From assembly GCF_001742165.1 (NCBI RefSeq), contig NZ_CP016442.1, positions 248,001 through 312,000 of the forward strand: a stretch of 64,000 nucleotides of DNA, given 5' to 3'. Both the position numbers and the translations under genes were made by a program. Below the pieces are notes generated by a model. It was not told the origin of the DNA. It was given only the letters and a program-made list of their open reading frames with translations, and did no database searches. The DNA comes from Burkholderia stabilis (lineage in GTDB: Bacteria > Pseudomonadota > Gammaproteobacteria > Burkholderiales > Burkholderiaceae). Below, piece by piece: positions 10,490-19,291 of this stretch (its first letter is position 1; the number at the start of each line of letters is the position of its first letter).

Positions 10490-11251
10490 TCAATCGAAAA
10501 TGCTGTCCCAGAGGGCGCTCACCGCGCTGACGGCGAGACCGACGCCGGCGGCCACCGCCACCACCGCAAGGCTCACCGGGGCGGACACGAGCCCCACGGC
10601 AGCGGCACCTGCACCACCGACCACGCCGGTCAGGCCCGCCGCGGTCAACCCGTTCGCGATCGCGGTCGTTGCGGCCGGGGCCGACGAGGTGAGGGCGGCG
10701 CTCACCGTGGGGGCCAGCGAGGCGGCGGTACGGGCGGCGGACGCGGCGTTCATCGCGCTGGTCACCGTCGACGCCGTGCGCCCGGCGCTCAACATCTGGG
10801 TGGCGACCCGGACGGTCGGGCCCATGGCCTCTTCCATCGCCCAGGTCTGGTACCAGCGGTACATCATCGCAGTAGCGGCGATGTTCCCGGTTGTGCGGAC
10901 CGCGTCGTTGACCTGCTCGCTCGTGTGCTTGTCTTCGATGCACCACATCACGAAGTGCTCGCAGTTGTTGAACACCAGGTTGTACTCGGTCTCCCCGATG
11001 CGTTGCCGGGCCCGTCGAACGCTTTCCAGGCGCCCGTGCAAACGGTCCGGGTGGTCGACGAAACGGACCTTGCGGCCCTTGGCAAAGGTCGACAGCGGCA
11101 CCTCCTCGATCACCCCCGTGTCGAAGACCCCGTCTTTTCCCGAATAATGGATGACCGTGTCCCGCCCAGAGGCGAGGCCGTGATGCTCGTAGCCCAGGCG
11201 CTGCACCCACAGGTGGTCCCCGGCGCGAATCTGGCGTTCGTCGTCGCTCAT
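10490..11251 (-). CDS. LRAT-domain protein with Ala/Gly-rich hydrophobic tail
   Basis: Residues 5-110 form an LRAT / NlpC-P60-related domain: IRAGDHLWVQRLGYEHHGLA with the His pair, DTVIHYSG, and NNCEHFVMWC with the catalytic-type Cys. The family includes acyltransferases and thiol hydrolases. Residues 115-253 are very rich in Ala, Gly, Val and Thr and hydrophobic, suggesting membrane insertion. The ATG at 11251 follows GAGAAG; longer frames upstream have no support. It runs opposite to its neighbours, has the palindrome 10461-10472 just past its stop, and may be a conflict or envelope-acting protein. The substrate is unknown. Confidence 0.75.
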   Translation of the reverse strand: MSDDERQIRAGDHLWVQRLGYEHHGLASGRDTVIHYSGKDGVFDTGVIEEVPLSTFAKGRKVRFVDHPDRLHGRLESVRRARQRIGETEYNLVFNNCEHFVMWCIEDKHTSEQVNDAVRTTGNIAATAMMYRWYQTWAMEEAMGPTVRVATQMLSAGRTASTVTSAMNAASAARTAASLAPTVSAALTSSAPAATTAIANGLTAAGLTGVVGGAGAAAVGLVSAPVSLAVVAVAAGVGLAVSAVSALWDSIFD

Positions 11252-11890
11252 GCTGGTCTTCTCGCTTTTTCGTGTTGTCGGTCCCTGCTCTACGGCAGCG
11301 CACCGCTGAACTTTACAGCAGCACGACGGCGCGCGGTGCGGTGGGCACGACAAGGCCGGCCCGACCGGACTCCGGGTGAGGGGAAAGGCGAGGAGAGGCG
11401 GGCACCGGGGAAAACGCGGCGGCCATCGACAACCCCAACATCCCTGGGCCCGTGGCCCCAGGTCAAAGCGGTGCTGACGCCAAAGGGCGCGGGCCTGTCC
11501 GTTTCGCACCCTGGGCCGGAGGCGGGGTTCCCCGCCCACCCTCCGGGTGGGTTTCCTCGCGGCGTGGACGTACCTCAACTCGCGAGCGTCACCAGCACCA
11601 CGGGGACCACCAGCACCACGAGGACCACCAGCACCATCCGTCTCCAGCGGTCGGGCTCGGCGATCCACCGGGGCCACCACCGGTCACGCACGACCGCAGG
11701 CCCATGGGCGGTTCCGACCTCACCCCACCGGGCGCGGATGTCCCCACACCCCAGGTCGTGTACGTCGCCAGCCCCAGGTCGTGCACGTCGCCTCCTGGCC
11801 CTGGCCGACCGCTTGACGAACCTGCACGACCCGCTACGGTGGCCTGAGCGGGTCCACGTCGAGGCTCGCGCTGACCAGAGGAGACGGACG
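11252..11890 (+). promoter_or_regulatory. Gene-free region with promoter for 11891
   Basis: About 640 bp without a convincing gene. A hairpin CCCACCC-TCC-GGGTGGG at 11535-11551 with TTTCC could end a transcript. CCACCAGCACCA-type triplets repeat near 11600-11640. At the right end are -35 TTGACG (11813-11818), a 16-bp spacer and -10 TACGGT (11835-11840). Confidence 0.55.
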
Positions 11891-12154
11891 ATGAGCAAGC
11901 GTACGGCGTTGCAGTTGAAAGAACCCAACCATGACGACCCGAAGGTGGCCCGCCTGACCAACGTGATCGCGCGCAAGAACCGCGTGCACGGGGTCAACGC
12001 TTCCGGGGAACGGGTGGCGTACGAGTGGGACGGTGTGACCGGGGAATGGCGGCGGGATTGGGATTTCGGTTCGATCGGGCCCGCTCGCCACACGTTCGGC
12101 GACGAACTCCCCCTGGGGCCTGACTTTCGGTTCGACCGATTCAAGGAGGCGTGA
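11891..12154 (+). CDS. Small hypothetical protein
   Basis: The 87-residue basic/acidic protein (VARLTNVIARKNRVHGVNAS, then EWDGVTGEWRRDWDFGS) has no family known to me. The start is well set by AGGAGACGG upstream and by the promoter at 11813-11840. Confidence 0.6.
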   Translation: MSKRTALQLKEPNHDDPKVARLTNVIARKNRVHGVNASGERVAYEWDGVTGEWRRDWDFGSIGPARHTFGDELPLGPDFRFDRFKEA

Positions 12155-12246
12155 CCGCTGAACGCGCGAGCGCCACCCCGCGGGTTTCAGCACCGCTGAC
12201 CCCGACCGGTTGACCCGTGCCAATGCACGGACCAGCCAGGCGCAGC

Positions 12247-12264
12247 GCCCACCCCACGGTGGGC
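12247..12264 (+). terminator. Hairpin, possible terminator after 12154
   Basis: GCCCACC-CCAC-GGTGGGC followed by GTTTTC. An imperfect palindrome GTGCCAATGCAC lies at 12217-12228. Confidence 0.5.
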
Positions 12265-12421
12265 GTTTTCACGCCTGGGCCACGCCGCGGGTGTACAGTT
12301 TTGCGCTGGTCGGCCGTCATCACACTGGACGACCTCGACCCCGCCAACCGGGGCGATTCAGAACGCATAACCGGCACAACCGCAACCGAAGACCGCAAGG
12401 CCAGAACCACGGGGAAAACGC

Positions 12422-13795
12422 ATGAGCACCACCGCTTCAACCACCGCTTTCACGGCGGTGGACGTCGAACTGTACCAGGCCATCGCCAACGGCGATCTCA
12501 ACGCCTTCACCAACGCCCTGCGTAATGGCGCGAATCCCAACGCCGCCTATTCCGGCTGGACCCCGCTCACTTTGGCGATGCACCACCTGGAAGGCCGGTG
12601 CGTCCCGTTCGTGCACGCGTTGGTGCAGGCCCAGGCCGACGTCAATCAACCTGAGCGCGCCTCCGGTTCTGACCGTACCCCGTTGCTGTTCGCGCTGAAC
12701 GGAGGGAGCTTCGAGGTCACCAAGCTGCTGCTGGACCATGGGGCCAACCCGTCCACGCCCGACCGTGAGGGCAACACGCCGTTGAAGCTGGTCGAGTCGA
12801 AAGGCGATCCGCTGCTGGCAGCACTGCTCGGCAGCGCCTTTGTCGAACGGAAGGACGGCAACACGTCGACCCCGGCTGAGCTGGACCTGGCGCTCGAACT
12901 GCTCACCGGGTCGTTGACGAGCATCGCCAGCGGTTTGGGCGCACAGGGCCAGACCGAACACCATGAGGCGGACCAGGACGAGGCCGGCGACGGAGAAACC
13001 GGGCTCGAGCTGAGCGACGACCTCGAGGCACGGTTCTCCCGCCTGCTCGACGCGTGCGCAAACGGTGACCTCGTGCAGGTCCAGGCCCTGGTGGTGAACC
13101 ACGAGGACGACCTGCTCAAGCTGCAACTGGACGACGGGCGGGACGCGCTGCACTTCGCCGCGGCCGGCGGCCACGGTCCGGTCGTGCAGCACCTGGTCGA
13201 CCACGGGGCGGACCTCGAAGCCGAGGCGCACCACCGTCCCGAAGGTCCCCACACCCCGCTGGACCTGGCCCGGGTGCTCGACCACCCCGACGCGGTGGCG
13301 GTACTGGAGCGCGCGTGCGAAGAGCAGGGCGTGCAGTACGGCGAGCACCGCAGCATGGTCGCCACCGAAGGACCGGACGGGACGTTGCACGTCCGGGTGC
13401 TGAACAAGTACACCCGGCAGGCGATCGACGGCACGGTGGCGGAGCGTCTGGCAGAGCAGGCGGTCGCGCGCCACGCTCAGCAGAAAGCGCAGGCGCAGGC
13501 TCAGGCTGCGGCGCAGACCGTGTCCACCCAGGCGGCCGAACCGGCATCGGCACCGGCCGCGCCGATTAGCGAGACCGACGTGGCACCCGCACCCGCACCC
13601 GCACCGATGGTCAACGACCTGGTGACCACCAGCGCCAACGTTGCACCGCTCGCCACCGACCAGTCCCGAGACGCGGGCGAATGGGTACCGGCCACGTTCA
13701 TCGGACGGTGGGCTCAGCGTCGTATGGAAAAGCAGGCCGCTCGACAGGCTGAGCGCGCTGCCAAGGCCCTGGCTGACGGTCAAGCGGGGGGCTGA
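12422..13795 (+). CDS. Ankyrin-repeat protein
   Basis: The N-terminal 130 residues hold about three ankyrin repeats (NALRNGANPNAAYSGWTPLT, TPLLFALNGGSFEVTKLLLD, HGANPSTPDREGNTPLKLV). A second block near 205-300 has about two (DGRDALHFAAAGGHGPVVQH and a PLDLARVLDHPDAVAVL segment). The tail is rich in Ala, Gln and Pro and ends in a basic helix. There is no signal peptide or enzyme domain. It binds proteins by family; the partner is unknown. Related in type to the C-terminus of the protein at 3098. Confidence 0.75.
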   Translation: MSTTASTTAFTAVDVELYQAIANGDLNAFTNALRNGANPNAAYSGWTPLTLAMHHLEGRCVPFVHALVQAQADVNQPERASGSDRTPLLFALNGGSFEVTKLLLDHGANPSTPDREGNTPLKLVESKGDPLLAALLGSAFVERKDGNTSTPAELDLALELLTGSLTSIASGLGAQGQTEHHEADQDEAGDGETGLELSDDLEARFSRLLDACANGDLVQVQALVVNHEDDLLKLQLDDGRDALHFAAAGGHGPVVQHLVDHGADLEAEAHHRPEGPHTPLDLARVLDHPDAVAVLERACEEQGVQYGEHRSMVATEGPDGTLHVRVLNKYTRQAIDGTVAERLAEQAVARHAQQKAQAQAQAAAQTVSTQAAEPASAPAAPISETDVAPAPAPAPMVNDLVTTSANVAPLATDQSRDAGEWVPATFIGRWAQRRMEKQAARQAERAAKALADGQAGG

Positions 13796-14433
13796 CCGCA
13801 CTAGCCGCACGACAACCGCGACACCCCGGGCCTCGCCGGCCCGGGCTGCAGGCGGGCATGTATCGCTGCTGCTCGCCGGGCTGACGCCCGGCACCCCCTG
13901 GCTGCTGGGTACGGTCGATCCGGTCCCATGACAACCCGCCGGGGCCGGAGGCCCCCGCACTCCAACACCAACCCCGCACCCGCGCCAACACCCCCGGGCA
14001 CAAGGCCCACTGACCCCAACACCGCATGCAGATGGCACTGCGGGGCTCGTTCACGGGTGGCGGGATCACCGGGGCTAGGGATGGAGCAGGTCGACGTTGG
14101 GACAGCAGGCGATGCGTCGGCCCGTGGCAAGGGCCCGGAGGGTGGAGTGAGCGGATGCGACCGGGTGGAGGTGTTCACGGGACAGAGTCCGTCCGCGCAT
14201 GGGCCAGCATCACCACACAAGCATCACCACCAGACCTCACCATGCGCCATCGCAATCCGTGCCATGGCACCCCGGTTCGACCGTTCGTCGCCGAGGGTCG
14301 ACCGTTCGTCCGAAAGTCAAAAAATACTTGCAAACGGGCGTCTCAAACAGTTGACCAGTCTGAGCCATTTTGTATATTGGAAGTATAGGGAACGCGAAAA
14401 CACCGCCGACCCACCACCTGCCGGAGCAACACC
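13796..14433 (+). promoter_or_regulatory. Promoter module upstream of 14434
   Basis: No gene. A GGGCACAAGGCCCACTG copy lies near 13995; palindrome GTGCCATGGCAC 14259-14270; two copies of the GACCGTTCGTC motif 22 bp apart (14274-14290 and 14296-14313); -35 TTGACC 14351-14356 exactly 80 bases past the palindrome; 16-bp spacer; -10 TATATT 14373-14378; then GGAAGTATAGGGAACGCG. Confidence 0.75.
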
Positions 14434-14868
14434 ATGAGCACCCTGACCCTCACCTCGAAGCTGAACAGCCGGATGATGGCCGCCGTCATCCTCGACGACG
14501 CACGCGACATCCGCCGCCTGGCCAAGGACGGGCTGGACGTGACCGGCGTCAACCTGAACGGGGACACCTGGCTCGACGTGGCAGTGGCCCGGAACAAGAT
14601 GAAGGCGGCCGCGGCGATCATCATGCTGGCCGGCAGCAAGACCAGCTTGCTGAACACCATCGACCGGAACGGTGACACGGTGATCGACAAGGCCGTGGGG
14701 GTGGTGTCCGAGAAGTTCCTGGTCATGCTCCTGAGCGCCAGCGACAAGCTGAACCTGCGGCACACCAACAGCAAGAACGTCTCGACGCTGGACCGCCTGG
14801 TGAAGCTGAACAGCAAGGCGGTGAACGACGCCCTGGCGCGCAACCGGACCATGGCCCTGGCCGCCTGA
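14434..14868 (+). CDS. Ankyrin-like small protein
   Basis: The 144 residues look like degenerate ankyrin units, with LAKDGLDVTGVNLNGDTWLD, AVARNKMKAAAAIIM and IDRNGDTVIDKAVGV in the right order and spacing, but without the usual TPLHHA core. Close kinship to the other ankyrin proteins is not clear. It stands alone behind the 14259-14378 promoter module. Confidence 0.6.
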   Translation: MSTLTLTSKLNSRMMAAVILDDARDIRRLAKDGLDVTGVNLNGDTWLDVAVARNKMKAAAAIIMLAGSKTSLLNTIDRNGDTVIDKAVGVVSEKFLVMLLSASDKLNLRHTNSKNVSTLDRLVKLNSKAVNDALARNRTMALAA

Positions 14869-14962
14869 CCAGCGAACCGCACAACCCCAGGGCCACAACC
14901 CTGGACCGACAACAACAGGAGGAGCAGGGCCTCGGGGAGGCGGGGCCCTGACAACATCGAAG

Positions 14963-15018
14963 GGAAGAACGGAAGAACGGAAGAACGGAAGAACGGAAGA
15001 ACGGAAGAACGGAAGAAC
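14963..15018 (+). repeat. 8-bp tandem repeat, seven copies
   Basis: GGAAGAAC repeats seven times without change. It lies between convergent genes and is a likely site of copy-number change. Confidence 0.9.
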
Positions 15019-15082
15019 GGAGGAAGGGGAGGAGGTAAAGCGGTGCCAGCAGGCGCCGCTTTTCACATGGCCCCTGGCCGGG

Positions 15083-15814
15083 TCACACGAACACGCACCG
15101 CTCCTGCTGAACCGGTTGCCACGGGCACGGCGTCCGGGTCACCGCGTGCACCATCGGGGCCGCGTAGCGCGGATCGTCGACGGGGAACTCCACACCATCC
15201 CGCTTCCAGGAGAACGCGGGCAAGACCGGGACGATGAGCCAGTCCGCCTCGGACGCCAGCATGTCGGCGAACGCCTCGACCTCCACACGGTTCGACCGGA
15301 ACACCCGGTACTTCCCGAGCTGGGACCGCTGCGCGAACGTCCCATCCAGCAGGCAGGTCCGCTGGGCGTGCAGCTCCTCGTGCGTCACCAGCCCGTGCTT
15401 GCGCATCGTGCGGACCTGCAGGCGCTCCCGGGCCAGGGTGCGGCGGTCGTACTCCGGGTCGGCCGCATGCTCGGCGATGTCCGCCTCCATCGCTTCCACC
15501 ACGTCCATCCCGTCGGCAGATCCGCGCACCAACAGCGCGGACCACCGCTCGCTGGGCACGGTGAAGTAGAACGCCACCCGGAACGGCTCCGCCGGCTCCC
15601 CATCGCCCGGGCCCCGGTTCGACCCACCACCGGGAACCGGCGACGGCTGGAGCCACGACACGTCCTCGACCCACTCCGGCACGAACACATCGTTATGCGG
15701 CAGACGGCGGCCGGCGAGATCGTCCAGCCAGCGGTAAATGTAGAAGTGCGGGTCCAGGGTCCGTTCCAGCAGGTGAATCGGACGGCGTTTCGCTTTCGTG
15801 CTCGTCGTGCTCAT
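15083..15814 (-). CDS. Hypothetical protein, last gene of HNH operon
   Basis: The 243-residue soluble protein has no recognised domain. It has an acidic helical middle (VVEAMEADIAEHAADPEYDR) and several Trp and Cys residues near the end. Its ATG overlaps the stop of the 15811 gene by the ATGA arrangement, so the two are translationally coupled and probably act together. Confidence 0.65.
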   Translation of the reverse strand: MSTTSTKAKRRPIHLLERTLDPHFYIYRWLDDLAGRRLPHNDVFVPEWVEDVSWLQPSPVPGGGSNRGPGDGEPAEPFRVAFYFTVPSERWSALLVRGSADGMDVVEAMEADIAEHAADPEYDRRTLARERLQVRTMRKHGLVTHEELHAQRTCLLDGTFAQRSQLGKYRVFRSNRVEVEAFADMLASEADWLIVPVLPAFSWKRDGVEFPVDDPRYAAPMVHAVTRTPCPWQPVQQERCVFV

Positions 15815-17346
15815 GCGGCACCTCCATTATCGGCAACACCCTCACCACGCACACCCGGTCCGACCGCACCCCAGGGAGCACCCGCTCGCGCATCGCCCGT
15901 CAGGCCCGTGGCCGCGGTGCTCGTCGTCGGGGTGGTCGTGCTCAACCGGGCGGTCAACCGCTCCCGCATCACCGCCAGGCGGTCCTGCACGTCCCGGGGC
16001 AACGGAGCGCGCGTCGGCTCCACCTCGACCGGGGCCACCGGTTCCACCTCGCGCGGGGGCACGGGCTTCCCCGCACGAAGGGCATCACGGAACGCCGCGT
16101 GCCGCGCCACCATCTTGTCGTGACGCTGGGCCCGGGCCGGATTCGACGGGCGGGGACCAAGAACGGTCGAACCATCGGACAGGCCCGTGGGCACCGACGA
16201 ACCGGCACCCACCAGCTCCGCACCAGGGGCCAGCCCCGTACGCTCAGCAGGCACGGAGGCCGGGGCCCGCTTTCCCGTGCGCAGATCGTCCAGGTTGACG
16301 GCGAGGCGGGCGAGGGCATCGGTCAACGGCTTCTCGCGCAGCACCTGGCGTTGCTTCGCCTGGGCCAACCGCTGACCAGGCTTGGCCTGCACCGACCACC
16401 GGGCGACGCGTCGTGCCTCCTGCACCCACCGGTCGCCGGTGAGCAGCACGTGCCACCGCTCGTAGTGCTCCGCCCACCCATCGTCCGCCAGGCTGGCGCG
16501 GTCCTCGGGATCGAGATGCAAAGGGCTGAAGGCAGGGAAGGCGGCCCGCTCACGATCGGTCATGGACGGACGGACCAGCACCGCGTTTTCCTCCACCAGC
16601 GACCAGGCCGCCTCGAACCACCGGGCGAGGGGCACCTCGTACAGCGCGAACCGACCTTGCGACATGTCGCGCCCGCCGAACTGAAAACGCAGGCGGGCCC
16701 GGACCTCACCGCTCCGCTCGTTCGGCAGACCGCGCAGGTCCCAGCCGAAGTACCCGACCTCCCCGAACACCTGGGCCAGGACACGGAACCGAGGGAAGGC
16801 CCAACGCCGCTCCAGCACGTCCATCGCGGCAGCCTTCCCTTTCACCGACAGGGGCAGCACGTGGTTGGCCGCGTCCAGCAGGGCTTCGCGACGGCGGGCC
16901 AACAGTTTGGCCGGGGCGGTCGCGCGACCGAACCCCAGCCAGTCCATCCCACCCTTGGCGTTCTGGCATTCCGCGCAGCAGAGCACGCGGTTCTCCTCCA
17001 GCGCGGAACCGCCCAGGGCCAGCGGCACCAGCAGGTCCGCCATGGCGCGCGGCGCACCGTCGATCCGCGTTCCGGTGACCGACAGGGTAAGACCGCAGTA
17101 GGCGCACACCCCGTCTTGCTGGTCCGCGAGGTACCGCACCATCCACGACTCGGTGTGCCGCATCGACGCGCGCAAGCCGTCAACAAGCTGGGAGAACAGG
17201 AGGTCTTGCAACGACCCGGGCACGACCTGGACCGGCGGAACGTCGACCTCCTGGCCCAGGCCGTCCTCGACGTCGTACAGCTCATCGAACCCGTCGTCGT
17301 GGTCGAACGCGGTCAGGGTGGCGGGACGCTTGAACAAGCTCGCCAT
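15811..17346 (-). CDS. HNH-fold protein with altered active site
   Basis: Near residues 80-135 it has the zinc-finger frame of an HNH endonuclease: CAYCG, then DLLVPLALGG, ENRVLCCAEC and QNAKGGMDW. In active HNH enzymes the first block usually reads D-H/R-H-V-P; here the His is replaced (LLVPL), so cleavage is doubtful although the Cys pairs and the N of QNAK remain. The other 380 residues are unfamiliar and end in a long Pro/Ala/Thr-rich tail. The ATG at 17346 is preferred to the GTG at 17352. It is the middle gene of a three-gene minus operon. Confidence 0.65.
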   Translation of the reverse strand: MASLFKRPATLTAFDHDDGFDELYDVEDGLGQEVDVPPVQVVPGSLQDLLFSQLVDGLRASMRHTESWMVRYLADQQDGVCAYCGLTLSVTGTRIDGAPRAMADLLVPLALGGSALEENRVLCCAECQNAKGGMDWLGFGRATAPAKLLARRREALLDAANHVLPLSVKGKAAAMDVLERRWAFPRFRVLAQVFGEVGYFGWDLRGLPNERSGEVRARLRFQFGGRDMSQGRFALYEVPLARWFEAAWSLVEENAVLVRPSMTDRERAAFPAFSPLHLDPEDRASLADDGWAEHYERWHVLLTGDRWVQEARRVARWSVQAKPGQRLAQAKQRQVLREKPLTDALARLAVNLDDLRTGKRAPASVPAERTGLAPGAELVGAGSSVPTGLSDGSTVLGPRPSNPARAQRHDKMVARHAAFRDALRAGKPVPPREVEPVAPVEVEPTRAPLPRDVQDRLAVMRERLTARLSTTTPTTSTAATGLTGDARAGAPWGAVGPGVRGEGVADNGGAA

Positions 17347-17348
17347 GG

Positions 17349-17582
17349 TCACGCCTCGCTGGATTCAACAGGGGTAGCGCGGCGCAGGGCCGCACCGTGG
17401 ACACGCTCGCAGGCCTCCACGATTGCGTCCGGCACGCTGATGCCGTTCAGCTTCGCGTACGTCACCAGCAGCGCGTCCAGGTCCAGGGGGATCATGAGGC
17501 CACGCCGCTTGTGCGTGGCTTTCGCACGTTTGGCCCAATCGGCGTACACGGCGGCCCGGCGTTCAGGGTTTTTCGACGGCAT
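17349..17582 (-). CDS. Small ribbon-helix-helix-like protein
   Basis: The 77-residue protein has a basic N-terminal half (KNPERRAAVYADWAKRAKAT) followed by an RHH-like unit (RRGLMIPLDLDALLVTYAKL, then NGISVPDAIVEACERVHG). DNA binding and autoregulation are inferred. It is the first gene of the operon; its stop overlaps the start region of the HNH gene. The palindrome GTGCCCTGGCAC (17677-17688) lies about 95 bp upstream. Confidence 0.6.
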   Translation of the reverse strand: MPSKNPERRAAVYADWAKRAKATHKRRGLMIPLDLDALLVTYAKLNGISVPDAIVEACERVHGAALRRATPVESSEA

Positions 17583-19291
17583 GGTTCTCCTCCGGTTCGT
17601 TGTCGAGGCTCAACGCCTGCGGCGTCGGCATGACCCCAACCTAGCAGCGCCGAGGATTTGCGCAAGTCCTACGGACGTGCCCTGGCACCCCTCCACGGGG
17701 TTCGCCGGACGGCACCTGGAGCTTCGCTCCGGCCTCGCCGGCCGGGCTGTCGGTCGTACGTTCGCGCTCGCCGCGCGGGCTGAAGGTTCCGACCGTGGGG
17801 GGAAGGTGAACCCCGGATCGGTTGGACGGTTCTGTACAGGTACAGGGGCACGACGGCTCGGGCCAGGTGAAGGTCTTCCATCCGGGGGAACGGTCGGACG
17901 TGCGGTTGGCCCGTGGCGTCGTACCAGGGATCGGGGGTGGAGGGGTAGCTCAGGCGGGCGCTGCTCGACGCGCCGGGCGCGATCGGTTGAGCGCAAGGAA
18001 GGGAAGGAGGGCACCCCGCGCACGCACGACCGGGACTGCCTCAGCGGGACGGCACAGGACCCACGCCGTCCCTGGTCCAGCATCACCGGCACGCTGCGCG
18101 GGCGGGGGACGTGCGTTCGCTTCGCGGCACCTGCGCGGACGGCGCAACTCCTCCCGGTTCCCGGCCCCTGGCGGGGCTCGGATACCGGTCGGGTTGACGC
18201 CTCATGTCCGCGCGACGGTGCCGCTCCGCGACCACGAACGCTCGACCACCACCACCGGGCAGACGTTCAACCCCAGGGCGACGGCGAGGCTCCCCGGGGT
18301 ACGGCGACCCACGGAACCTGCACCGTCGTACCGCACCGAGGGCGCGTCCCGGTCGTGCGTGCGCACGCCTGGATGGTGGGGCGGAAGGCGAGGGGCACGC
18401 GGCGGACGGGGTGCAGGCTTACCCGTGCCAATGCACATATCATACCGGTCAACGGGGCGTGACCGGGTGCGCTGCGCGCGGGCGCGGTTCGACCAACCCC
18501 AGGTCTCACCGCACGACCCGTCCACGCGTTGCGTTGGTGCGAATGCCAGCGTCATACCGGGCACAGGGGCATGACCCGGGGGCGCTGCGGGGCGCGAGCG
18601 TCCGGTGTACGTACACGCGGAGCGACGCACCCGAACCCCGGGCACGCGAAGGCGGACCACCTCGCTGACGCGAGCAACCCCAACACCGGAACGTCCGCCT
18701 GGACCCGGCGACGCGTCGCCACGACCCGATGAGGCAGGGTCGCGCTGCACGCTGCGCGCGCACCGGCACGTCCAGGCAACGGCGCACGGCAACACCGGAC
18801 CCCCACCGTCGTACCGCGTCGGCGTCACGCTGGGCGTTCCGTACCGCACGGCGACGGGCACCCCCACCGGGCAGCGAAGCAACGCTCCCCGGTACAGCAA
18901 CGGCGCACCCCAACGGCGGGCGTTCGTCCGAGAGGCAGGGGCGGGTCCGAACGCTGAAAGCAACACCGAACGGCGAACACCGATGAAAGGAGGCTGTCCC
19001 AGGTGCGAGAGGAAAGGACGGGCACAGGGACAGCGGAGCGCACAGGTGGAGCGAGGACGTGCGCTGGGGGAGAAGCGAGGGGGTACTGCGAGAGCGGAAA
19101 AGCGGTGAAGCGTCGTGCGGAGCACTCTGGTTGCGGGGATTGCGACGTCACTCCTCCTCGAGTGGAAAAACGTGAAGACGTACTCGGGGGAGAGACTGCG
19201 CAAATCCTGCAACGACACACCCTTCGCACCGTTGGTGGATAACGCCAAACCCTCCAAAACCACGGCAACCCCTTGAAAGGCTTACACCTAA
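17583..19291. other. 1.7-kb gene-free, GC-rich region; possible transfer-origin region
   Basis: No frame here looks like a gene: the open frames are shadows with Arg/Pro/Ala-biased translations. Visible items are the palindrome 17677-17688, an imperfect copy 18425-18436, CACCGTCGTACCGC twice (about 18325 and 18808), and a diverged pair of about 50 bp near 18438 and 18554. The last 100 bp turn AT-richer and contain GGATAACGCC. It lies just upstream of an RHH gene and the coupling and relaxase genes, where MOBF elements often keep oriT. Confidence 0.45.

Noticed and set aside
14963..15018. CRISPR-like array
   Set aside because: The units are 8 bp without spacers, so it is a simple tandem repeat, not a CRISPR array.
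16099..18462. 787-residue plus-strand frame over the HNH operon and gene-free region
   Set aside because: It mirrors the minus-strand genes and continues into low-complexity translation; no domain or ribosome site.
17583..19291. Several open frames of 60-350 codons
   Set aside because: All are Arg/Pro/Ala-biased, overlap each other on both strands and lack ribosome sites or known domains.
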